Under the pieces are notes generated by a model, which had not been told where the DNA came from, did no database searches, and saw nothing but the letters and a program-made list of their open reading frames with translations. The position numbers were made by a program, and so were the translations under genes. This document shows, in pieces, positions 37,506-52,500 of a DNA stretch of 64,000 nt. Every line of letters begins with the position of its first letter. Position 1 is the first letter of the stretch. Source of the stretch: Pterobdella sp. o SKG-2022 (taxonomy: Eukaryota > Annelida > Clitellata > Hirudinida > Piscicolidae); the NCBI GenBank assembly GCA_964035795.1, contig OZ038321.1:17859209-17923208 (forward strand). The letters are read 5' to 3'.

Positions 37506-40500
37506 ATGCAAATTTGCAGTGTCAAAATGCATGGAAGGGGTTCACTTCATATCATCATTCTCATTTCTTTTTTACTATTGAATATCCAGCTATCTTACTC
37601 TAAAAGTAAGTGTATTATTTTACCTTAAAAATGTTTAGCATTTTTATACAAAACTTGGCGCGAAACTAGAATATTTTATTTAACTTAATTATTTAAACGC
37701 GTTTAGAAGTTACTTATAGAATAACATTATAATATAAGTAATTTTATTTTGATGTAATTTTTATGAACTCTGAAAAAATCTTTATAGCAAATGAATTTGC
37801 TAAAACGATATTATGAAAACGTGTTTCATTATAAATCTGGGTGGTAATTATTGCAATAAGGATCTCATAACTTATACATAATTACCATTATTCCTCTGAC
37901 ATTTATCACGTCTTTTAAAAAATTGAAAAAAAATCACCATATAATTAATCTAAAAATTATTAGAACCTAAGCATGTTTTTTTTCATTAATTACTAAAAAA
38001 AATTCTACTTTTAATTCATCAAGTTAATAAATATTTATTGAAGTTTAATATTAAGTGAATAAGTATTTGTAAAAAAATATAGTAGACACACAAACGTTAA
38101 GTCTATCAAAACTAACGATTCACATCTAGAAACACGATGAAGAACCGTTAAGAATCTTAGAATAATGTTAGGAATCCACTTGAAGTTCTGCAGCATCTGA
38201 AGCTCATGAGCTTTAAAATCTATTGCAAAGCTTTTTTAAAGGGCTATTTTTTGAACGTTATTACAGTATCATCTACTATTATCTCTTGTTTAATGAAAAA
38301 CAACTAGAATAATAGGTTAATTTTGAGATTAGAAATAGTGTTGAGTTGATAATTATTTTTTTATGATTCAATTAATTAAACATTTTTACTGAGCTTGCTC
38401 AAAGTTAGGCCTAGCTATTAAAAGTTTATATTATAGTTTTTTTTAATATTTTGCAACTGAATGATTTAAAACTTGAGTATTTTCAGATCAATGTATAGTA
38501 TAAAAGAGAAGTTGCATATGAGTCACAAAGAGTTGAAAAGTTAAATTTTGAAAAAGTTGCGTTTAGCGTTTCTATTTATCAAAGTCTTTCCATGGCTTTT
38601 TAATTTGTGTGTGAAAATAAGACAATCTGCATTTAGTATCAAACCATTATATTGAATTTATATTTTAAGTTTATAAAAAAATACATCGCAAGAATTATTT
38701 AATTTGATTTTATGATTCATTTTGATCGATGAATATTTTTAATTAAAAAAAAACATTTGTAAATCTTACTTTTCCATAGATTGCAATGGTAGAATAAGTC
38801 GATACATGATTTATTATTTCTAAAAAAGTTTTTTGTGTATAGTCTAACATATCAAGTTTTATTTTAGAGAACATCAGCTTACCAAGTATAATATTCTTTG
38901 ATTCCTAATGAACTGGATGCTTAATTTCCATTCATCTTTCCAGCTTGCAGAGGGACCAACCACAAATTTACACGGCACGGAAACTCTGCTTCTAGGTTTC
39001 CATAGATTTATTCTTTGAAAAAATTCATTTTTATCACTAGAACAAATAATATTTAGCCAAAATGATAAAACTTTATAAACAAAAAGTTTTTGTGGCGTAA
39101 AGTTGACTACTAACTTATTCAAATATATTCAACAAAAAGTGCTTTGTATTCTATGCAGTTTTAAGGCAACTATTAATAGTTCAAAAAATGTAAACTGAAA
39201 CTCATTTTAATAATTAATTTCAATCATTACATATGATATCAAAATTTTTATTTGTTAAATGTATTTTTGAGTTTTATAAACGTTCCAAATAGATTGAAAG
39301 AACTTAAGAAAAATTTTGCCGGTTGTACAAAAATTGACGGAAACTTAGAAATCGTCGATGCTAAAGAAAAAGGTTTGGTTTTTTTTACTAGCAACTTTGG
39401 GTTTGGTTTCAAATATTATTTTTCAACAACATTGACTAAAATGCCTGCTCGTCATAATGTAGGTTTTGTGTTTATAATAGTGATTGTCAATTCAATCCAA
39501 AATGAAAAGTTTTGAAGTTTAGCTTTTGCAGTACCAATGCTAAATTTTTATCTAAAAAATTCAAAAAAAACTTCATCTTTTAGTTTTTTAAAAGATCGGT
39601 TGATTATTGTGGTTTTATATCATATTCGTTTTGGATGTATTCCTGTTCGTAATCAAATCCAATTATTAGATATCCAACTTCATGTTCAGAGCTTCATATT
39701 AACAACTATAAATTCAAATTCCAGACGAAGATTGGACTTTTTTAGAATCCATAACAGAAATTTCAGGTAGGATTTTAAATTTGAAAAAATATATTTGAGG
39801 TTTCAATTAACAGTATATTTTTTCCATGAAAATAAAAATCATAACTTTTATTAAAGGTTATCTTCTAGTGTATGATTCCTACCTTCCTTCTATTCCCCTT
39901 CCAAATTTAGTTCTTATACATGGCGAGACGCTTTTGAAGTAAGAAGAGATTATTAGATTCAAGCACGTATTTCAATTTGAAATAACTATATTTATAGAGA
40001 TAAAGCATTCAACGATAAAGAATATAGTATGCTCATAGCAAACAACAAGGTTGGAGACAATCCTATCGGGCTCGTATCTTTGCTCGGTAGACAATTCATC
40101 TCTCTTTATAATTTATTTCAGCTAATATACTTTAGTTCATTTTGAATGTTGAGTTATAACACTGAACAGAAATAACTCGTGGTGACGTGATGATACATGA
40201 AAACAGCCTGTGCAATGTTGACGATGTTTTGTGGACAGATATTACTTATGGAAACAACATAATAGAAAAAAACGCAGAAAACTGTACGTTAATGTGTACT
40301 TTAGCTATTCAAAAAATCAAAATTTTTGCCAAATTATAGTAAAGTATCAAATAAATAAACTAATGTCTGTATACTTGTAAGATTTTGTTCAGTGTAAAAT
40401 AAATTGAAAAGTTCATAATAAATTTATAAAATTTTTCTTACTAATTTTCCAAATGACATAAAACTAAATGTGTGTTTATGTAAAAGATAAACAAACTTTC

Positions 40501-43500
40501 AGACAAGATTATTTTGTCTTTGATGCTATTAATCACCGAAAATTCCCTTTTTTTAAACTTTTGTCAATAACTATTAATTTTATATCTTGAATTAGTTAAT
40601 TGAAATCTTTTACACAACTTTTATTATTTTAACTGTCTAATTTATGGTGAAAATCTGCATAACTTAGACTAATTTATAATTATCACATATAGGTTCTCCA
40701 TGCTCAACTGAATGCGAGAGTTTTGAGGGTAAAAAGCATTGCTGGGGGTCTAATGTTACTCAATGCCAAACACGTGCGTTAAAAAATTATTAAAAATATG
40801 CTTTTTAATTTTTGAGTATCTAAGTCATCATTATTGTAGTTTTTTTAAGTCCTGTTTTATGGATTAAGACTTGAAAGGGTTTTTAACAACTTAACGTTTG
40901 TGAATATTTTCTAAAATAAGACTGAATATTTAATAACTATTTTCTAACACTATCTCTATTTGGAAATAAAAAAAGATCACACGAATATTCAAAAAAGACA
41001 AATTAATTGTGTTTTTAAAGCATTAATCATACCAAAGACAATACACATTGACACCAGAAATCTACTTTTTAATAAAAACATAGTACCACTCAAGAGTGAT
41101 TCTGGCATTCAATTACTGAAAAAATGGTCACGTGTAAAAACACTATTAATAAAAAACCTGAAAAAGAAATACACAAAAATATAAAATACCTTCAAACATT
41201 TAAAAGATTCAGCTTTTCCAAAAATTTTTTCAAATATTTCAAAAACTTCTCCAAACGAGGTCAAACACATTTGCAATTATTCAGTGGTTCTGTGATCCTC
41301 AAAAGCAAGAGCTGTTTTAAATATGATTCATATAAACGCGATCAAATCAATTATTTTCATTTTATAAATTGCAAATCGTGAAATTTATTTTTTCCTCATT
41401 ACTCTTTTGAATAGTAACAAAGAAAGTTTGTGCTGAAGCTTGTGGGGGTCGTTGTTTCGGGCCTGAGCCAAACCAGTGTTGTTCCCTAACTTGTGTGGGA
41501 GGGTGTTCAGGACATTCAAACAAAGATTGTTTTGTGAGAAAAACATTTATTTTAAAAATAAAGTTTATTTGAATAAGCTGTCAAAGATTAGCATAATTTG
41601 TTGGTTTTAAATCTCATTCAACTAACCATTGATTATGGTTTTTAACCTAGTAAGTAGTTTATCAACAAATAAAACACTTCAAATTTGTTTCGATGGGATC
41701 GAGTTTATCTCAGCGGAACTTGCAAGAAGCTTCATGACATTATAATACAATTTAAATAGTGTTTTTTGTCGAACATTCAACTATTCATAAAAAAAACATA
41801 GCTTTTCGACTATCCTATCGAGTCTCGTTTGAATATTATAATTTCTTACTCACTAGGCTTGCAAAACTTTGAGTGATGAAGGTGTGTGTGTAGAAAATTG
41901 CCCTCCGCCTATGATCTATGATCCAATCAATTACAAAACAATTCCAAACCCCAATGCTAAGTTTGCTTACGGCCACGAATGTGTTAAAGAGTGTCCAAGT
42001 AAGCAAAACTTCAAAAAATTTCAAAAATAATTAATGATCGTTGTAATCATAAATCATCAAAAATTAATATTACTCAAATTAAAACCAGATCATATGTACC
42101 GCAGCGGGCCGGCATGCGTAAATAGGTGTCCAGAAGGTACCACTGCAGACGATGAGACGTCTACTTGTGAAGAGTGCAAGGGACCTTGTCCAAAAAGTTT
42201 GATCATTGATTTCTTTTGATATTTAACTCAATTTTTAAAAATTTATTGAAAGTATTGTTATTTAATTAGTCATTTTCATTATGATTCTTCAAACCTAATA
42301 TAAATAATCGAATCGAAAACACTTTCAACGTTCATTAAATCTCACGAAGTTTTTTTCGAGTCGAACTCACATATGAAGTAAGCAATACTAATATTTTTTA
42401 TTATAGAAAGTAGATTTTGAAATACTTTTCACTTCTCTAACTCAGTTTTGAACGTTCATATATGATCTAAAAACTGATGGAACTGAAACTAAAAGGCTTT
42501 AAAATAGCATTAACTGAGTTTAAATCCTTCAATATAGAAAGCTCATTTTTTGATAATTTTATACAAATCCACGATATGTACATTCGAAATGGAGAGGAAA
42601 ATCTTATAGATATATTCATTTTTATAACATGAAATACGATTTTTAGATTATCATAAAAGCAAATAGCTTGAAAGAACTAAGCAAATAGGCTATAAATTGT
42701 AACACACTTAAGACTACAAACAAGTGAACATTTACTCAAAATATATTTTTTAATCGATCAAACCATAACAATTTTGAAAAAAAATATAAATTTGGTCTAC
42801 TATTATTTTAATTAAATAATACTTTTTAGGAGTCATTTTTAATTTCTTAGACTATAAAACTATTTTTCATACAATCTCATTTATATTCAAATAGAATACT
42901 TAATGTTCTTTGATCAACTATTAACCCGTTTGTGCCCAAAATGCTAATGACAGTAATTTTTTATTGAAACTTCTGTTCTTATCTTAAAACAACCATATAA
43001 AAACACAGAAAAAATAGATTTTAATTTTGTCAAAAAATAAGCGAGATACAGGGTAATCTCATATGAGATCGATGGGCACAAGTGTTAGCAACCGCATAGC
43101 ATTAAAGAGTGGTTTAAAGAATTTAATTCACTTTAATTTGATTTTTAAGACAAAAATAAAAAAGAAATTTCAAATTTATATATTTATTCGTAATTAAAAT
43201 TTTTCAAAAAGTTCTAAAAAAATATTTTTTTTTTCAAAATTATTAAGGATTTTTCACTGTTTGTTCTATTCTTTAAATGACAAAAAACGAAATTTCACAT
43301 ATAATAACCAAAAAACTCATCAAATTCTTTAAAAACATAAATTCTCATTTTTATTTGAGATTATGATATGAAAAAATCTAAGCTACGCTCAAAGTAACTG
43401 TGAATTTTTTCAAAATGTCCGTGGTCTAGCGGTACATGGCTAGTTTTTGCATCTTCTTTGTTCATTTTTAGTTATTATAATATTTTCTTTAAGATTGAAA

Positions 43501-46500
43501 TGGGCATTATAAGGGACTTGTGAAGGCCTTGAACAATTGTACTTTTTGATTTTTTGTTGACTAAACGCAGTTGTTTTTGAAGTAGAATCGGCTAATTGCT
43601 CTTCTAAATGTGTGCAAATCCGTTTTTGGGCTTGCGTATCACTTTCCTCGTTTGACCAATTACAGATTATGCGAAAGTTTATTACAGCCATACCTAGGAT
43701 TTTTGTAAATATTGGTCAATACCATTTTTAGCCTTCATTGTTGTGACATATTTGCTTGCCCACCAATCGTCCTTATACACTCCACACATTTTGAGCTAAA
43801 TGTTTTAAATACATTAGACCGTGGAACTAAAACTTTGATTATAATTCATTTTTCCAACTAGTTATTTTATGAAATATCATAATTTTTTCCAAAGTTTACC
43901 ACAGTATTATCAAGCCATCTCACAATTTCTTCATTTCTTCATTGGCATCGAAACTATAGCTGTAAGTGTCTCTTGCTTATTCATTGTTTTTTGTCGGTCA
44001 GAGCCTTTTCTTAACCTATCATTTTTTATATTCCTTGTTGTTTGGGAATCAAAATTTTTAGTTGAACCAATAATGGATATATTGTGAAAAAGTTGCCAAA
44101 AAATAGTGTGCAATTGGATTTCTTTTACCGCATCCAACATATTCAGAAAGCTTAGGGTCCTAGTTGTAGGTTTTTGCGTTGATCTGATAAGTTTTTACCA
44201 CAATACAGATCAAAGTTAGAGCAATAATTTAAAGAACCGCACAATGCCCAAAATTTGCAGCCAAATATAATTGGCTTGCCCCTAATAAACTGTTTGAGTG
44301 TGTGATGTACGAAGTATTTTATGAAATTTTGTATCACTCAATCATAAATATAAAATAATATTTACAAAAAATTATTTTTTTTATTTATTCGACTATTTTA
44401 TTTATTTTATGCAATTTTCATCTTTTTTAAATTGAAATTCCACTAATTATAATGTATTTTATGTAAAACGCCCATTTGCTAACAGTTGTGCCTATTAACC
44501 TCATATAAGATAAGCAACTTTTAATGCCTTTAATTCTGTTGATTCTACATGTATTTTGTTCCAAAATAAAAATAAATTATTATGCCTTAATTAAATGTTT
44601 ACCGATAAACGCCCATAAAAGTGAAATTTGAACAATTTTAAGCTTGAATATCACAAAATTAAAATTGAAAATTCAAGGCGAATAAATTTAATATTGAAGA
44701 GATAACCCTAGTTAATGAAAAAATTTAACTGGATTTGGATAAATATTAACCAATAATTAGTAAAACTGTTAGAGGTGAGTGATCCCATATGAGATCAATG
44801 GACACAAACGGGTTAATATTGATGTCATTAAACTATTCTCAAAAATATTTTCCTAAATTTTTTGTTTAGTTATTTATGTTCTAAATACTGTTTGAAAAAA
44901 GCTTCTTTATTTGATTGGATATTAAATGTTCAGTAAAACTATTTTTTTTAAACTTATATAAAGTTAGACTGCTAACCTGATAAAATTTAATAAACAAAAC
45001 TCTAAAAACCTAACTCAGGCTGTATTTTCACTGAAGAATACCTCACGAGTTCAAACATTGACTCTCTGCAAGATTGCACCATCATTGATGGAGCTATACA
45101 GATTAACGACGGATCTTTCAATACGTTTGTTATCCTATCCAAAAAATATATTTTAAAACTGAAATTTTTTAATTTATTTACAGGGAATTTGATCGAATAC
45201 CTCTGAGTAAAGAAAAACTGAAAATTCTCGAAAATGTCACATTAATAGAAAATAATTTGGTAATATCAACTGACCAAATTGACGATCTTTCGTTTCTCAA
45301 AAATTTGAAACGAGTCAACGGTAAAAACTTATGGTAAGTTTCATTAGTTTTTTATTTAAAAAAAATATTTTAATCTGTTTATTTTAAATAGGTATGGTGC
45401 CACTCTTTATATAGGTCATACCAACATTACAAGACTCGATCTTGATAGTTTGGAATTTGTTGGAAATGGTAAGCTTGCCATATCAAATAATAACCAACTG
45501 TGTCATGCATCCGGTATCAATTGGGAAAAAGCATTGCAGCTTAATAAAAGCCAAATCAGTGTGAAAAAAAACATGAATGAAACCATTTGTGGTGAGTTTA
45601 AACTAATTAATTACACATATTATATGAATACTCATTCAAAGTGTATAATAACTTCAATGGTATTTAAAACTTATCAGAACAAGAAGGAAGAGTATGCCAT
45701 TCTGAATGCTCATCAGATGGTTGCAGAGGTCCTTTGGACAGAGATTGTATATCATGTAAGACTATGAAGCAAGGGGACCAATGTGTTAATCAATGTGGAA
45801 AACGTTATTACGAAAAAGCTAAAAAATGTATACCTTGTCATCCACAGTGCGCCAACTCTTGTTCTAACCAAGTAAACATAATGCAAAAATCAACATAACT
45901 TTGAGCTTCAATTTTTTGATAACTTTGTTACTAGTAAAATTATTCACATATATATGTACCATTTTTTTAGTTATTGTATTGTGAAAATGAAACTAGTTGG
46001 TATTTTAGCGAAGCTTTTAAAAGATTTGTGTAGATTAAAGTTTTCAAATCATTAGGAGCCCAACACGTGTGACTCGTGCCTCAACTTCAAAGATGGTCCC
46101 AATTGTGTCGAAGCATGCCCTGTAGAGTAAGATCTTTGCTTTTAATCTGTTTCTTGCACTCTCACTAAAGTATAAATCAAGTTTTTACAATCAAAGTTTT
46201 AAAAATTTAGAAAGTTTCCTGATGCAAACGGCCAATGTCAACCTTGTAATCCGCTTTGCAAAGATGGATGTTACGATGCTACTGATTTGTATGGCTCCTC
46301 TAAAGGCTGCAAAGATTGTTTCATTTTTCGCATGGATAAATCAGGGTATGAAAAAGTGCAATGTCTGCCTGAAAATGAAAACTGTCCTAATAAATACTAC
46401 TTGACTCGTTCCATGGTAAAAGCTTATAAAAATTTTACAGAGTTTTTTCAAGTATCGATTGAGAACATGAAATTAAATTTTTAAAATTTTTTATTTTTAT

Positions 46501-49500
46501 ATCTCTATTAGTCCACTGAGTTATTGAGTAATTTTTTTTTATAAAATAGGTATTAAAAAATCTTGATTAATTCAAATGTGTAAATAGGATTATATGAAAA
46601 CCGTTTTCAAGTATTTTATTTAAACCTGAACACTAGTCTTCTCTACCATTCACAATGCAATGTCAAATTTTCAGCAAAGTAGCCTGTAAAAACAAAAATA
46701 TATATGGCAATATTGAATTAAAAGTTGTATAATGTCTACTGTGGTTTAACAACCTAAATATGTTAATGAATTTTACAGTTTTTCCCAAACATTCAAATTA
46801 CCTTTGAAAGGCATATAAAAGGAATTTTAAAATTTAATTGTTTAAACGTGTATATTTCACTTAATAAAATTTGTTAATATGTATAAGTTTTTCAGACGAG
46901 TATTTCTTTACCTTTTATTGCTATTTTAATGGCAATATTCTAAAGTTTTCAACTATCTGTGATATTCAGTACTGTAAAGAATGCCACCATGAATGCGACC
47001 GATGTTTCGGACCCTCGAATATAAATTGCGATCTTTCCACATGTAAAAATGTAATACTTCACGACAAATGTGAACGAAGATGTATTAGAAACACTTATCC
47101 AGATAATAGAGGTTCCCCGTACCCTAAACCTATGTTAGTCATTTTCACTTCATTAGCATAATGTTATTTCGATTAGTTTTTTTTCTGTTCTTAATATTTT
47201 TGAAACTCATTTTTTTGAGTGCTATTTTGTGTAGGTAGGGAAAAAACCATATTTTATCATTGGGTTGTTAAGTGTTAGTTTTAGAATTGCTTGAAGAAAG
47301 CAAACTGATTAAACAGTCCACGTAGAGTCTTCCAAAAAGTAATTATTATGATAGCATGATATAAGTAACCTTAGAAAATTACTGGAAAACAAAAAAAATG
47401 GTGTTTAAATTTGGACTTTAATAAAGTTATTAGGCCTAAACACTAGAGCGCTAAGTTTGTGTTTTAAAGTTGTTCCTGAAACGGTCATCATTATCTTTAT
47501 TATTGTAGCCCTATTATCGTCGTTTCAACCATTTAAACTTTTGAAAAAAATTAAATTGAATTTTAAAATTTTTTCAAGATGCAAAGACTGTGACAGCATA
47601 TGTATAGAATGTACTGGCCCCACTTCAATGGACTGTGTCACATGCAGTGGATTGAAAGTCTATGTTGACTATGAAAATAGAGAAATAAACCCTAAAGTTG
47701 GCTTATGCATAATTAATATTTTTTGAGTTTCATAAATAGAAAGTGATCCCTTTTAGGAAATTTTAATTTTATAATTTTTTCTATATTATTTTTACTAAAA
47801 CAAATATTTAGTATTGCTAAAAATTCCAATTCAAAATTTCTTTTTTAACCCAACAAACTTAACTGTTTATGATACCTCTGCAGTATAATTGCACATCAGA
47901 GTGTCCAAAAGAGTTTCCCAATATAATTCAAGAAGAACTTAACAATAAAAAAAGCTCTGTGTGTGTCTCTGATAATTATGCTTATGCAGCTACTGGTTCG
48001 AGGTGAGTTTAGATGTTATTATATAAAGTTTGGACACAAGGTAAGTTCAAGTGGATTTCATAAAGGGTTTTGTATGATGTCGACCAAGCACTTGTTTTAA
48101 ATAAAATTTGTTGAGCAATTGCTAATTGTCGGTCTCACATGGTATCAAAACCGGTAAAGTTAACTTAGTGTGGTGTCAATTAAGCTATACAAGCCAACAA
48201 AATAATTTATTCTGATAACCTTAAAAATATTCTTAATTCTATGGGATGTTTTTATAAAATGAAAATTTAATAATATTATTCAAAATATCTTTTATTTTGT
48301 ATATGTATTATTTCAATTAGAATTTATCAAAAAGATTAGTTTTGTTGTTTTTATTGAGTTTTTAAAAATTTGACTACCTCAACTACACCAGCAAAGGCCG
48401 TATTGGACTCATTCTGGGATTGATATTTGCCTTTTTGATTTTATTGGCAGTGATCTTCTTGGTAATTTTTTACTTGAGAAAACAAGCCGCTAAAAAAGTT
48501 TTTGAAGCCAGACGTTTAGAAGCGAAAATTGGAGGCTTTGAAGATAACGAGGTTGAGGGTTTGAAGAATTTGAATGTTATAAACGTTAAGAATTTTGTAT
48601 AAATTAGTCTATGTATGTTGTGTATTCTCTCTGAATTTATCTATAAGGTTGTTTATTATTCAAATTGCATCTACGCTTATACATTTTTATAGTTTGAAAA
48701 CAATACTATATTTTGTCGACAGCCTCTTATGCCCACCGATGCACAACCCGATGTTGCTCATCTCTTAGTGGTGCAAGAAGCAGAACTAAGAAAAGAAAAC
48801 GTCATTGGATCAGGAGCATTTGGAACTGTGTACAAGGTGCTATGGTTTTTCTTGAAAGCTTTTTTTTAAGGTATTTTATTGAAAAATTAAAATACAAGAA
48901 AAAGGTTTTTAAATTTTTTTGTGTTTCACCATATTATTCGTATTGTCACTGTTCTTTATTAAAGCGGGTTTTTCTTTTTTTTACCTATAAATATCATAAT
49001 ACATGCATTTTTTAATAAAGTTCATTTTTTTAGTAAAAATTTATTCATATGTTAGATGGTTAAGGTTTTAGATTATGCAAGTTCATTATGACACGTACTT
49101 CAAATATTTGTACCTCTACTCAGGCTTTCAATTTTTTATTCAACGATAATCAAACTAGAAATCAAACAGTTAATATTTCTTAAAAGATTTTTTACTTTCA
49201 TAAACTTCTACAGGGAGTGTTTGTTCCGAAAGGGAAAAATTTGAAAATGCCAGTTGCGATAAAGGTTTTAAGTGAAGGATCAACATCTAGTCAAAATGCA
49301 GAGCTATTAGATGAAGCTAGAATAATGGCTTCAGTTAACCACCCATACTGTGTTCGATTAACGGCAATCTGTATGACTTCTCCCATTCAACTCATTACTC
49401 CTCTTATGCCATTTGGATCACTTTTGGATTATTTAAGGAAAAATAAAAATAATATTGGTTCAAAGAATCTATTGAATTGGGCACTACAAATTTCAAAGGT

Positions 49501-52500
49501 TTATTCAAACTTAAATTATATAAATATCGGGTTAAGTAAAATCTTATACTAAGTGAACAATTTCACAGGTTTTTAGACAATTTTTTTTCAAATTTAAATA
49601 ATTGCATGTTATTATTCAGGGTATGGAGTATTTAGAAAAAAGAGGAATTGTTCACAGGGACTTAGCCGCGAGAAATGTTTTAGGTGCTTAAATGTTATTA
49701 TTCCAACAAAAATAGCAAAAAATAATACAATGACTGTTTTGTATTTTTCAAAAGTTTATAGCCAAAAGTAAAAAGTTTTTATCAACCTGCAGTCAAAAAC
49801 GCCAACGTGGTAAAGATAACAGATTTTGGACTTTCAAAATTACTGGAAGTGAATCAAGAAAAGATTGAAGCCAAGGATGGAAAAGTTTGTTCTTATTTTC
49901 ATTGGAGTTTAATTTTTACAGTGTTCAAAATGGTTTCAAATATATAATGTAATATTAGTTTTATTTCAAACTCTTATTTGTGGTAACTTTTACAATATCA
50001 CTTTGACTCATTCTAGGATTTTTTTGCAAAAAAAAAGTTTTAAAATTTACGGTTCGAAAAAATATTCAAAAGAAATTAAAAGTTTACAAAAAAATTATTT
50101 GAATTTACTGAAAATAACAAAAAATACTGATTTAAACAAATGACTCACAGCTACCAATCAAGTGGATGGCCGTTGAATCCATAAGGCACAAGATCTTTAC
50201 CCATAAAAGCGATGTTTGGAGCTATGGTTTGTCATTATGCAATTATGAAAACATATTATTGTGTATCGTTTCCATGTTCCAACTAACTTTACCTTTACTC
50301 TTTAGAAATCTGGACATCATATAGTTCAATTAAACTGAATAAAACAACCAAAATTCATGAAACTAAATTGAAAAAATCAATTTTCAACTTTATTTAGGAG
50401 TCACTATTTGGGAGTTGTTCACGTTTGGAAGTCGACCTTATGAGTTTTTGCCAGCTCATGAAGTGCTCATGATGTTGGAGAAGGGACAACGTTTATCTCA
50501 GCCTGAAATATGCACTATTGATATTTACATGTTAATGATTAAATGTAAGTAGAAATTAGACAAAAAATGAAAATCACTGTTAAAAGCTTCAATGTTTATA
50601 AAACGGTATAATGTTTCAGGTTGGATGGTGGATGCGGAAAGCCGACCATCCTTTAAAGACTTGTCCCAAGAGTTTTCACGAATGTCCCGAGACCCCGGCA
50701 GATTCATTGTTATCCAGGTATTGAGAGCTTTTAAATAAATTTAATTATTGCTTTTTGGAATTTTTTTATCACATGTATCAACAATAGGGAGATGAGTTCA
50801 TGAAACTTCCAACTCACAACATCGAAGTCGAAGACTTGGTTGACACGGACGGTCCTGAAAAGGTAAAGCTTTCTATAAAACTAATCTTTAATAGAATTAA
50901 CTATTTTATAGTATTATGTTCTAAATATATCCTAATATATTTCAGTGTTTTCATCAATTTTTCGCTGTGGATTTTTGAATTCTTGGTAAATAATGAATAT
51001 AATGATTATGAATTATGTGAAAACTTTCCAGGTGATTTCGATGGATGATTATTATCTTCAACCAAGTCCTGAAAACACAGTCAGTTATATATCAAAATGT
51101 TTTGTAATTGACTTAGTTTCTCTTAGAACAATTGCTGTAGCCTAAGTTTAATTAAACTATGATTAGACCTAATTATTTGTTTGGAAACTTATCTTAAGGC
51201 TTCTTTAAACTTTTGATTACTTTGTAATGAATATTTTTAGATGATATTTTAAATGTTTAACAACAAAACTTGTGAAAGTTTCAAGCTTCTATAAGCTGAA
51301 CCCTTCAATGTATTGTATTCATATAGATAATCTAGCTTTCACTCCTGTCAGGAAGTTCCTAGGTATAAGACAATAATTTCAATTTTTTTCAAAATTTTAG
51401 TTTGATCAACAAAAAAACTTTTTCGAGAATATCAATAATAATTTTCATGCTATTTTTTTTTCAAAGGATAATCAAGGAGACAACTACTTGAACCCAAAGA
51501 TTGATTATGGTGATGACGGCGTCAAATTCACCAAAGGTTTTTGCTTTGTTGTATTTCCAATTTTCATAAAATAAAAAATTTTTTTAATTTTATTTTAGTA
51601 TTAAAATCAAATATTTCAATTTACACAGGAAAAGAGAAAAAACCAGTGCAAAGTCTTCCAAGTTCCCGTTATACAACAGATCCAACTAAGAAACCAAAAG
51701 AAGCTTACAATGATCCTAATTTAGATGTTGCTATCGAGTCTGAATACATGCCTTCAGATAACTATCTTTCGAAGCAAGATGGTATCAAAGGTAACAAAAT
51801 AGATGCTTTAATGAGCTATTATAACATTAATTGATAAAGCTTGAAAACTTTAAATTATCAATTAGAGAAACCAAAACGATAAAATTTGAAATTAAATTAT
51901 ACATCAGTAAATACATAAAAATTTTATGCGTATACTGAGTTCATATTTGAAACGATTATTCTATTTGAATTATAGAAATGTTGCAGCCCTAATCACCACG
52001 TAAGGCCTCAATATCAATCAAATTGCACTGATGAGCAATTTTTTATTATTTTTTAGCTCACAAGCATGCTAAGCTGTTTGTTAACTAACACTGAAATTAA
52101 CATGAAATATGTTAAACTATTTCACTTATTTTTGCATGAAATTATTGTACAAAATTCCTTTGAGCTCATATGTTCATGAGTCAACTAAGTAATGTGAAAC
52201 GCTTGAAATTGTTTATTTGCCTTACTGATCGATATGCGTAATTTGATGTATGTCAATGCGAGGGTATACTTTTTCAAGGTGTAACTAGTTAATTGAGTGG
52301 AATGGCAAACTCTGAAATTGCTTTTTTAATCTTTTTATTGCATATAGAAACAACTTCTCAATATTTTCATTTTATATTTTCACCTAGGCTTACTTTACTT
52401 ATCTACCTACCTACCTACCTACCTACCTACCTACCTACCTACCTACCTACCTACCTACCTACCTACCTACCTACCTACCTACCTACCTACCTACCTACCT

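Larger units (their letters stand above)
42925..44812 (-). mobile_element. degenerate piggyBac transposon in an EGFR intron
   Basis: An 1888-bp element has ends CCCGTTTGTGCCCA and TGGACACAAACGGG, each flanked by the TTAA target site (42921-42924 and 44813-44816), the piggyBac hallmark. The transposase remnant is on the minus strand. It has [20 protein letters not shown] just after the first catalytic Asp region (about 44337-44152), a middle part with [19 protein letters not shown] (44140-43931), and a C-terminal piece (43691-43440) running into a damaged cysteine-rich end. The N-terminal half is missing and stops interrupt the rest, including one immediately after the first Asp, so it cannot transpose itself. 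It sits antisense in the 2.8-kb EGFR intron between the first Cys-rich region and L2. Confidence 0.92.

Noticed and set aside
38780..38885. Two small candidate EGFR exons (38780-38797 and 38868-38885) reading CNGRI and KNISLP
   Set aside because: They keep frame with exon 1 but cannot join the exon at 39293. The exon 38944-38995 (CRGTNHKFT) fits both phases exactly and matches the family better.
40960..41381. Overlapping plus-strand open frames in an EGFR intron
   Set aside because: Located between EGFR exons that join in phase; Lys/Phe-rich with no recognisable domain.
42925..44812. A possible independent gene on the minus strand within the EGFR intron
   Set aside because: The pieces match piggyBac transposase and are bounded by TTAA sites and inverted ends, so it is a transposon relic.
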